The position numbers and the translations under genes were made by a program. From contig NZ_CDBJ01000055.1 in assembly GCF_000820045.1 (NCBI RefSeq), positions 62,001 to 126,000 of the forward strand: a stretch of DNA of 64,000 bases, given 5' to 3'. The first letter of the stretch is position 1. The number at the start of each line of letters is the position of its first letter. Positions 57,861-64,000 of the stretch are shown in pieces. This DNA is from Aeromonas rivuli (GTDB taxonomy: Bacteria > Pseudomonadota > Gammaproteobacteria > Enterobacterales > Aeromonadaceae). The notes beneath the pieces were generated by a model, which saw only the letters and a list, made by a program, of their open reading frames with translations, was not told where the DNA came from and did no database searches.

Positions 57861-58868
57861 TTAGCCCAGGCTGTCACCTTGATAGAGGGTGAAACCGAGA
57901 TCGATCCGGGTCTGGGGCATGGGGTTGCCGGCGAGCCTCGCCATCAGCAGGGTGGCGGCCTCGCGCCCCATGGCTTCACGGGGGGTAATGATACTGGCCA
58001 GGCTGGGGCTCATGGCGCGGCCAATGTCCAGGGCATTGCTGCCGGCGATGGCGAGCCGCTCTGGTACCGCTATGCCCAGCGCCTGGCAGCGCAGCAGGGC
58101 GCCGACCGCGAGATCGTCGTTGGTGCAGTAGAGGCCATCGAGATCCGGATACTCGGCCAGAGCCTGCTCCAGCAGTTCTCCCCCCAGGGTGAAGCTGGAG
58201 GCGCGCTCGGTCAGCAGGTGGCGACCGGGCAGATTAGCCTCCGCCATGGCCTGGTAATAACCCTCCATCCGCAGTCGGGTGCGCACATCGAGTCGGGCTC
58301 CCAGATAGATGGGACGACGGCGGCCCCGGCTGAGCATCTCTGTTACCATGGCCCGGGCGGCGGCGCGGTGATCCATGCCGACCACCAGATCGATGGGCTG
58401 CTCCGGCAGATCCATGGTCTCCACCACCGGGATGCCGGCGGTGGCAATCATCTTGCGGGTGCGGGGGGTATGCAGGCTGTCCGAGAGGATCAAGGCATCC
58501 ACATGATAGGAGAGCAGGGAGGCCACCTGCTCCTCTTCCCGCTCCGGGCTGTAGCCGTAGTGAGCGAGCAGCGTCTGATAGCCAGCGGGCCGGGTCACCG
58601 ACTCTATGCCACGCACCAGGGCCGAAAAAACCTGGTTGGAGAGGGAGGGGATCAGGATGCCGATGGCGCGGCTGGTGGCCTTGGAGAGAATATCCGGCGC
58701 CCGGTTGGGTATGTAGCCAAGCTGCTCGACGGCGGCGGCGATCCGCTCCCGGGTAGCCTCGGCCACGGCCTGGGGATCGCGCAGGTAGCGGCTCACCGTC
58801 ATCTTGGTCATGCCGGTCAGATCGGCAATGTCCTGCAGGGTAGGGCGGCGTTTACGGCTGTCGTTCAT
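57861..58868 (-). CDS. gntR: LacI-family gluconate repressor
   Basis: GntR represses gluconate uptake and Entner-Doudoroff genes. The 335-residue product has the helix-turn-helix LQDIADLTGMTKMTVSRYLR and the diagnostic IPNRAPDILSKATSRAIG shared with E. coli GntR. ATG 58868 is the family start. A perfect 24-base palindrome lies 13 bases upstream. Its targets gntT and edd in this window are broken; other targets may exist. Confidence 0.93.
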   Translation of the reverse strand: MNDSRKRRPTLQDIADLTGMTKMTVSRYLRDPQAVAEATRERIAAAVEQLGYIPNRAPDILSKATSRAIGILIPSLSNQVFSALVRGIESVTRPAGYQTLLAHYGYSPEREEEQVASLLSYHVDALILSDSLHTPRTRKMIATAGIPVVETMDLPEQPIDLVVGMDHRAAARAMVTEMLSRGRRRPIYLGARLDVRTRLRMEGYYQAMAEANLPGRHLLTERASSFTLGGELLEQALAEYPDLDGLYCTNDDLAVGALLRCQALGIAVPERLAIAGSNALDIGRAMSPSLASIITPREAMGREAATLLMARLAGNPMPQTRIDLGFTLYQGDSLG

Positions 58869-58881
58869 GATGGGATCCCGG

Positions 58882-58905
58882 GGTAATGTTACGTGTAACA
58901 TTACC
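58882..58905. promoter_or_regulatory. GntR operator, autoregulatory
   Basis: GGTAATGTTAC and GTAACATTACC are exact complements around GT. The core ATGTTACGTGTAACAT parallels known GntR operators of E. coli (ATGTTACCCGTATCAT). Its position 13 bases before gntR suggests autorepression; it could also affect the divergent qnr gene, which starts 51 bases away. Confidence 0.8.
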
Positions 58906-58955
58906 GTTTTTGCGCAAAAAAGTCAGCATATGACGCCAGTGAAGAGGAGGGAATC

Positions 58956-59606
58956 ATGGTGAAGGGCAAGACATTCCAGGGGCACAGGTTTGCGGCCGAT
59001 GAGGTGGAGGGGGAGCAATTCGAGCACTGCCTCTTCCTGGGGTGCAACTTTTCCTGGCTGGATCTGCGGGAGTGCCGCTTCGTGGAGTGTCGCTTCTATG
59101 ACAGGGAGACGGAGCAGCACTGCCTGCTGCAGGGTTGCGATCTGCGCGAAGCCAGTTTCTTGCGCTGCGATCTCACCCTGGCGGATCTCAGCCGCAGCCA
59201 GTGCCTGGGATTGGAGATGCGCGACTGCCAGGCGGTGGGCATCAACCTCGCCCAGGCCAGCTTCGCCAACCAGATCACCCCCAAGAGCTACTTCTGCGAG
59301 GCCTATCTTACCGGCAACAACTTCAGCTTCGCCAATCTGGAGTCCTGTCTGCTGGAGCGTTGCGAGCTGAGCAACAACCGCTGGCAGAACGCGAACCTGA
59401 GAGGGGCTTCCCTGGTGGGCTCGGATCTGAGTCATGGGGAGTTTGACCAATTTGACTGGCAGAGTGTCACACTCACCGGCTGCGATCTGCGTGGCTGCGA
59501 TCTGCCCGGTCTGGATCTGCGCCGGGTTGATCTCCAGGGGGTCCAGATCAGCGAGTACCAGCAGCAGGGCCTGCTGGAGACCCTGGGTATCCAAGTCTTC
59601 CCCTGA
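58956..59606 (+). CDS. qnr: Qnr-type pentapeptide-repeat protein
   Basis: Qnr proteins are right-handed beta-helix dimers that protect DNA gyrase and topoisomerase IV from quinolones. The 216 residues have the A(D/N)LxX pentapeptide pattern in two blocks, the loop region with NQITPKSYFCEAYLTGNNF, the LSNNRWQNANLRGASLVGSD segment and the C-terminal dimer helix LLETLGIQVFP, all paralleling QnrA. Chromosomal Qnr proteins are known in Aeromonas and Vibrio. GAGGAGGG precedes ATG 58956. No LexA box was seen upstream, unlike qnrB. Loops look complete, but activity cannot be read from sequence. Confidence 0.85.
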   Translation: MVKGKTFQGHRFAADEVEGEQFEHCLFLGCNFSWLDLRECRFVECRFYDRETEQHCLLQGCDLREASFLRCDLTLADLSRSQCLGLEMRDCQAVGINLAQASFANQITPKSYFCEAYLTGNNFSFANLESCLLERCELSNNRWQNANLRGASLVGSDLSHGEFDQFDWQSVTLTGCDLRGCDLPGLDLRRVDLQGVQISEYQQQGLLETLGIQVFP

Positions 59607-59669
59607 GCCCTCGTCACTCCGTCATCTTTCAACATGTCGCCCTCGTCAGTCGGGGGGCGGTAGACAACA

Positions 59670-59693
59670 AAGAGCCCGCAGTCGCGGGCTCTT
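59670..59693 (-). terminator. Terminator of envC
   Basis: AAGAGCCCGC and GCGGGCTCTT form a ten-pair perfect stem around four bases, 22 bases beyond the envC stop on the minus strand. Confidence 0.75.
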
Positions 59694-59714
59694 GGTGTGA
59701 ACTGATGAGTGGTC

Positions 59715-61109
59715 TTAGCGGCGCGCCAGCCACTTGCTGGGGTTGATCGCCTCGCCCTGGTAGCGGATTTCGAAGTAGAGACCGGGCCTGTCCTGGCCAC
59801 CGCTGTCACCGACCAAGGCGACGGGCTCACCCTGCTCTACCTTCTGACCGGTCTGGCGTAGCAGCGACTGGTTATGACCATACAGACTCATGTAGCCCTT
59901 TCCGTGATCAATCACCAGCAACATGCCGAAGCCATCCAGCCAGTCGGCATAGACCACCTGCCCCGGCGCCACTGCCTTGACCTGAGTCCCTTCGTTGGCA
60001 CCGATCAGGGTGCCTTTCCACTTGAGCTGGCCGGTGCGCTGGGAGCCGTAAGAGATGAGGATGGGGCCCTGCACCGGCCAGCGCAGGCTGCCGTTGGTGC
60101 TGAGGCCGGCGTAGCCGTTGGCACTTGCCTTGGCGCTGTTGCGGGCGGTGGCTTGCTGCTGTGCAACCCTGCCTTGTTGCGCGGCGACTCTCTGCTGCTC
60201 GGCGGCGAGCCGCTTCTGCTCGCCGACCTTCTGCTGCGCGGCCGCGATCCGCTGCTGTTCGGCAATCCGCTTCTGCTCGGCGGCCAGGCGTTGCGCCTCC
60301 AGACGGCGCTGGCGCTCCTGCTCGGCCTTCAACTTGGCCAGTCGCTCCCGCTCGGCCCGTTCACGGCGTTCCTGCTCTTCCCGTTGGCGACGCAGCTCTT
60401 CCAGCCGGGCCTTCAGGGCTTTCTCCGCCTTGACCAGCTTGGTCAGCTTCTGTTCGTCGTCTTGTACCGATTGCTGCAGCTGGTTGCGCACCTTGGCGCG
60501 GCTCTGCTGGCTGGCCAGCAGGCTCTGGTGATGCTCTTGCTGCTCGCCAAGCAGGCTCTGCAGTGCCTGTTCGGTCTGCTGGGTGGCTTGCTGGTTCTTG
60601 GCGAGCTTGGTGCGGGTGGCTCTCAGGGCATCGATGGCCTCGATGCGCGCCTTGTTGAGGTAGTCGTAATAGTCGAGGGAGCGGCTGATCTTGGCCGGAT
60701 CCTGCTGATTGAGCAGCAGTTTGAGATAGTCGTGATTACCGGCCTGGAAGGCGCTCTCGGCCTGTTTGGCCAGCAGTTGCTTCTGGTGCTTGGCCTCTTG
60801 CTCCAGCTCGCTCTTGTTCTGTTGCAGTTCAACCAGCTTGCGCTGGTTCTGCTGCAGCTGCCGCCTGGTTTCGTTGAGTTTGGCGGCCGCCGCGGAAATG
60901 GATTGCTCATCTTGCTTCAACTGATTGTTGAGCTTGGCGAGTTCGCCCTTGCTGAGCTTGATGGTCTTGCGCTGATCCTTTATCTGGGACTGCATCTGAC
61001 CGAGTTCGTTGGCTGCCGACACAGGGGCCGGGCCAAACGCAAAAAACAGCGCGCCTGCCAACAGGCAGACGCGACTGGTTTTGAGTGAAATATATCCGCA
61101 TCCCCGCAT
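59715..61109 (-). CDS. envC: Murein hydrolase activator EnvC
   Basis: EnvC activates amidases AmiA and AmiB at the septum under FtsEX control. The 464 residues have a signal peptide (to about residue 32), a long coiled coil (about 38-300, extremely rich in Gln, Glu, Lys and Arg) and a C-terminal LytM/M23 domain (YGSQRTGQLKWKGTLIGA to the end). The catalytic His of real M23 peptidases is missing (HxxxD replaced by WKGTLIG; final HxH replaced by YFE), as in E. coli EnvC, so it is a non-catalytic activator. It lies nine bases after gpmM, probably one transcript. Confidence 0.93.
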   Translation of the reverse strand: MRGCGYISLKTSRVCLLAGALFFAFGPAPVSAANELGQMQSQIKDQRKTIKLSKGELAKLNNQLKQDEQSISAAAAKLNETRRQLQQNQRKLVELQQNKSELEQEAKHQKQLLAKQAESAFQAGNHDYLKLLLNQQDPAKISRSLDYYDYLNKARIEAIDALRATRTKLAKNQQATQQTEQALQSLLGEQQEHHQSLLASQQSRAKVRNQLQQSVQDDEQKLTKLVKAEKALKARLEELRRQREEQERRERAERERLAKLKAEQERQRRLEAQRLAAEQKRIAEQQRIAAAQQKVGEQKRLAAEQQRVAAQQGRVAQQQATARNSAKASANGYAGLSTNGSLRWPVQGPILISYGSQRTGQLKWKGTLIGANEGTQVKAVAPGQVVYADWLDGFGMLLVIDHGKGYMSLYGHNQSLLRQTGQKVEQGEPVALVGDSGGQDRPGLYFEIRYQGEAINPSKWLARR

Positions 61110-61118
61110 GGGGCAGGA

Positions 61119-62648
61119 TTATTTCAGAATCATCAGGGGCTTGCCAGTCATTTCCGGCGGCACCGGCAGACCCATCAGGGTCAGCATGGTCGGGGCCAGA
61201 TCGGACAATTTACCGTCTTGCGCCACTTCAGCCTTGCGGCCGAAATAGATGAGCGGCACCGGCAGGTTGGTGTGGGCGGTGTGGGCCTGACCGGTCTCTT
61301 CGTCCAGCATCTTCTCGGCGTTGCCATGGTCGGCGGTGATCAGGCATTCGCCACCCACTTCCGCCAGGGCTTCGGTGACGCGGCCGATGCAGTGGTCAAC
61401 GGCTTCACAGGCTTTGACTGCGGCATCGAACACACCGGTGTGGCCGACCATGTCGCCGTTCGGGTAGTTGCAGATGATGACATCGTACTTGCCGCTCTTG
61501 ATGGCGCCGACCAGCTTGTCGGTCAGCTCTTCCGAGCTCATCTCCGGCTGCAGGTCATAGGTGGCCACTTTCGGGCTGGCGACGATCTCGCGATCCTCGC
61601 CGGGGAAGCAGGCCTCTTCGCCACCGTTGAAGAAGAAGGTGACGTGGGCGTACTTCTCGGTTTCGGAGATGCGCAGCTGGGTCTTGCCCTGCTTGGCCAG
61701 CCACTCACCCAGGGTGTTGACCAGGGCGGTGGGCGGATAGGCGCAGACGGCTTTGATGTCGGCCGCGTATTCGGTCAGCATCACGAAGTTCAGGGCCGGG
61801 GTCGCTTCGCGGGCAAAGCCGGTGAAATCGCTATCGACGAAGGCACGGGTGATTTCGCGGGCACGGTCGGCACGGAAGTTCATGAAGATCAGCGCATCGC
61901 CGTCGTTCATGGGCGCGGCGGCACCGATGCGGGTGGCCTTGACGAACTCGTCGTTCTCGTCGCGGGCATAGGCGGCGGCCAGGGCGTCGCTGGCGTTGTC
62001 GGCGGTGAACTCGCCCTTGCCCTGGGTCATCAGGTCATAGGCTTGCTGCACGCGATCCCAGCGGTTGTCGCGGTCCATGGCGAAGTAGCGGCCGATCATG
62101 GAGGCGAAGCGACCCTTGCCCAGACGGGCAAACAGGGCATCGAACTGTTCGATGGAGGATTGGGCGGAGCGCGGCGGGACGTCGCGGCCATCCAGGAAGG
62201 CGTGGAAGTAGATCTGCTCGGCGCCACGCTTGGCGGCCATCTCGATCATGCCCATGATGTGTTCTTCATGGCTGTGTACGCCACCCGGGGACATCAGGCC
62301 CATGATGTGCACGGCCTTGCCGTTGCTGACGGCGCTGTCGACGGCCTTGCCCAGCTCGACGTTATTGAAGAAAGTACCTTCAGCAATGTCTTTGGAGATG
62401 CGGGTCAATTCCTGATAGACGATGCGACCGGCGCCAATGTTGACGTGGCCCACTTCGGAATTGCCCATCTGGCCATCGGGCAGGCCCACGTCCAGGCCGG
62501 AGCCTGAGATGAGGGTGCTGGTGTAGTCATGGGCCAGGCGGTCCAGGTTCGGGGTCTTGGCGGCGGCAACGGCATTGTGCTCTTGCTTGGTGCTGTAGCC
62601 CCAACCGTCCATGATGACCAAAACCAGGGGTTTTTTCGCTGTTGACAT
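61119..62648 (-). CDS. gpmM: 2,3-bisphosphoglycerate-independent phosphoglycerate mutase
   Basis: The enzyme interconverts 3- and 2-phosphoglycerate using manganese. The 509 residues have the alkaline-phosphatase-fold metal sites in [30 protein letters not shown] (with the phospho-serine NSEVGH) and [23 protein letters not shown] precedes the ATG. The gpmM-envC pair and divergent yibN match the E. coli locus. Confidence 0.98.
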   Translation of the reverse strand: MSTAKKPLVLVIMDGWGYSTKQEHNAVAAAKTPNLDRLAHDYTSTLISGSGLDVGLPDGQMGNSEVGHVNIGAGRIVYQELTRISKDIAEGTFFNNVELGKAVDSAVSNGKAVHIMGLMSPGGVHSHEEHIMGMIEMAAKRGAEQIYFHAFLDGRDVPPRSAQSSIEQFDALFARLGKGRFASMIGRYFAMDRDNRWDRVQQAYDLMTQGKGEFTADNASDALAAAYARDENDEFVKATRIGAAAPMNDGDALIFMNFRADRAREITRAFVDSDFTGFAREATPALNFVMLTEYAADIKAVCAYPPTALVNTLGEWLAKQGKTQLRISETEKYAHVTFFFNGGEEACFPGEDREIVASPKVATYDLQPEMSSEELTDKLVGAIKSGKYDVIICNYPNGDMVGHTGVFDAAVKACEAVDHCIGRVTEALAEVGGECLITADHGNAEKMLDEETGQAHTAHTNLPVPLIYFGRKAEVAQDGKLSDLAPTMLTLMGLPVPPEMTGKPLMILK

Positions 62649-62995
62649 AAAGCTATGTCCTCTCGGATAGGAATGAACTGGGGAATCGAAACTAGCGTAA
62701 TATTACTACATCTGCCGAAATAGTCACCTGATCCCCAAGCGCCTCTCCCCCTTGGATTTTTCGCTGTTATCGAGCCGTTTTCGGCATGTTGTCAGCTTGT
62801 CTATCGAGGGTTATCCCGTTGCCCAAGATGACCATCAAGCCTCCATCCTTATATAGAAGACGGCCCATTGAGGGGGAGGTGGCCCGAGGCGGCACCTTGA
62901 TGGGAGCCCGCTCTCGCTTTGCCGCCAAGATGGCTGATCTTCACTGGGGGCCCATGTATACTCGGCCACTTGTCTCGGTCTTTGGATAGTAAAAG
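62649..62995. other. Divergent intergenic region gpmM/yibN
   Basis: It must contain promoters for both directions. TATACT at 62957-62962 is a possible minus-10 box for yibN, but no good minus-35 partner was found. No gene or RNA recognised. Confidence 0.4.
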
Positions 62996-63427
62996 ATGCA
63001 AGAGTATTTGGATTTTGCGACCCGCAATCCGCTGTTGTCGGCGGCTTGGTTGGGTCTGGCGGGCACCCTGATCTACACCACGGTACGTGCCAGCCTCTCT
63101 CCGGTTAAAACGGTAAATAACCACGGTGCAACGCTGCTTATCAACCGTGAGAACGCCATCGTGGTTGATACCCGCAGCCAGGACGAATATGCCAAGGGTC
63201 ATCTGGCCGGTGCCCAGCACCTGCCCGCCAGCCAGATCCAGGCCAATAATCTGGGCGCGGTTGAAAAGCATAAAGATGCCCCCATCATAGTGGTGTGCGA
63301 GTCGGGGATGACCGCTGGTGGCGCGGCCCGTCAGTTGAGCAAGGCCGGCTTCAAGCAGGTGTATGTGCTCAGCGGTGGCATGGCCCAATGGCGTGCAGAC
63401 AATCTGCCGGTAACCAAAAAACGCTGA
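62996..63427 (+). CDS. yibN: Membrane-anchored rhodanese-like protein YibN
   Basis: A rhodanese domain carries the active cysteine in IVVCESGMTAGGAARQL. The 143 residues begin with a single membrane helix (AAWLGLAGTLIYTTVRA), so the domain is tethered to the inner membrane. The physiological sulfur or partner is not known. secB follows after 44 bases, as in E. coli. Confidence 0.94.
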   Translation: MQEYLDFATRNPLLSAAWLGLAGTLIYTTVRASLSPVKTVNNHGATLLINRENAIVVDTRSQDEYAKGHLAGAQHLPASQIQANNLGAVEKHKDAPIIVVCESGMTAGGAARQLSKAGFKQVYVLSGGMAQWRADNLPVTKKR

Positions 63428-63471
63428 TTTAAGGGCGTGCGCCCAACATTTTTATCAAAGGAATCAAAAGA

Positions 63472-63942
63472 ATGGCTGACGAAATCAACAACCAGGAAGT
63501 ACAACCGGAATTCCACATCCAGCGTGTTTACACCAAGGATGTCTCCTTCGAAGCGCCGAACACGCCGCACATCTTCCAGAAAGAGTGGCAACCGGACGTC
63601 AAGCTGGACATGGACACCAAGACCAGCGTCCTGGCTGACGGCGTGTATGAGGTTGTACTGACCCTGACCGTCACCTGCAAGCTGGAAACCGAGACCGCCT
63701 TCCTGTGTGAAGTGCAGCAAGCCGGTATCTTCAGCATCGGCAACCTGCCGGAGCCACAGCTGGCGCATTGCCTGGCCGCTTTCTGCCCGAACATTCTGTT
63801 CCCTTATGCCCGCGAAGCCGTGGCCAACCTGGTCAGCAAGGGTTCCTTCCCGCAGCTGAACCTGGCACCGGTCAACTTCGATGCCCTGTTTGCCCAGCAC
63901 ATGGCACAGGCTCAGGTTCAACAGGCAACAGCGGAAGCCTGA
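63472..63942 (+). CDS. secB: Preprotein export chaperone SecB
   Basis: SecB keeps precursors unfolded and hands them to SecA. The 156 residues (155 in E. coli) match the family from [19 protein letters not shown] to [34 protein letters not shown] precedes ATG 63472. gpsA begins three bases after the stop. Confidence 0.98.
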   Translation: MADEINNQEVQPEFHIQRVYTKDVSFEAPNTPHIFQKEWQPDVKLDMDTKTSVLADGVYEVVLTLTVTCKLETETAFLCEVQQAGIFSIGNLPEPQLAHCLAAFCPNILFPYAREAVANLVSKGSFPQLNLAPVNFDALFAQHMAQAQVQQATAEA

Positions 63943-63945
63943 TCA

Positions 63946-64000
63946 ATGGCCGACCCGATCGCGATTTCGGTGTTGGGGGCGGGGTCTTATGGCTCCGCCC
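63946..64000 (+). CDS. gpsA: NAD(P)-dependent glycerol-3-phosphate dehydrogenase, first 18 codons
   Basis: Only the start is in the window: MADPIAISVLGAGSYGSA, the Rossmann GxGxxG motif of GpsA, which makes glycerol-3-phosphate for phospholipids. Position directly after secB is the conserved context. Confidence 0.9.
   Translation, partial: MADPIAISVLGAGSYGSA

Noticed and set aside
59874-61088. Plus-strand frame of 404 codons opposite envC
   Set aside because: Leu-rich repetitive product arises from the antisense of the Gln-rich coiled coil; not a membrane protein gene.

Overview
The window looks like chromosomal DNA from Aeromonas (Gammaproteobacteria). The reasons are high GC content in coding DNA, proteins that resemble but are not identical to those of E. 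coli and Vibrio, a CsrB-type RNA, an Aeromonas-type chromosomal Qnr protein, and gene neighbourhoods such as glnA-DUF4124-glnL-glnG and yibN-secB-gpsA. The genus call is inference from remembered families; no database search was run. I see no phage, insertion sequence, CRISPR array or rRNA. There is one tRNA (Trp). Layout: 1-11.7 kb is a galactose/lactose module: galT and galE (minus), a GalS-type regulator, lacZ, mglBAC and a chemoreceptor, with a near-consensus GalR/GalS operator in front of galE/galS, lacZ and mglB. 11.8-12.1 kb holds a CsrB-family regulatory RNA on the minus strand, followed by a tiny secreted protein gene with a CRP-like site upstream. 13.6-19.1 kb is the arginine deiminase pathway (arcA, arcC, arcB, a YfcC-type transporter, and an ArgR-family regulator). 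19.3-21.0 kb is pyrBI with a leader ORF and attenuator. 21.0-27.0 kb has a ParB-like orphan, tRNA-Trp, a dCache chemoreceptor, the lipocalin blc, and a divergent yqhC-like/yqhD pair. 27.5-32.2 kb carries pntAB and a cysteine desulfidase (cyuA/yhaM). 32.3-37.8 kb is bamD, rluD, yfiH and clpB, the last with a sigma-32 promoter. 38.0-39.5 kb is a two-gene cytochrome c operon that looks like tsdBA (thiosulfate/tetrathionate). 39.9-44.5 kb is the nitrogen regulon glnG-glnL-DUF4124-glnA with NtrC boxes and a sigma-54 promoter. 44.9-54.3 kb contains bipA, yihY, dtd, a spermidine-synthase-like protein, a FabY-like protein, an AsmA-like protein and recG. 54.5-58.9 kb contains pssA, a wrecked gluconate/Entner-Doudoroff locus (gntT and edd both truncated, eda and gntR intact). 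59-64 kb contains qnr, envC, gpmM, yibN, secB and the start of gpsA. The most notable observations are these. (1) A CsrB RNA with about 17 GGA motifs and its own promoter and terminator. (2) Two 3-prime scars, diverged second copies of the ends of yihY and ntrC lying just beyond the intact genes; both show synonymous differences, which suggests replacement by, or recombination with, a diverged allele. (3) A deletion that fused the C-terminus of gntT head-to-head with the C-terminal half of edd, removing both promoters, with two further frameshifts in edd. (4) An intrinsic terminator between mglB and mglA, and a chemoreceptor whose Shine-Dalgarno abuts the mgl terminator. (5) A small 58-residue secreted protein. 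(6) A pyrBI leader ORF that runs past the attenuator and overlaps pyrB. I found no wholly novel multi-gene system. Most of the window is core genome, and the interest lies in regulation and genome scars.
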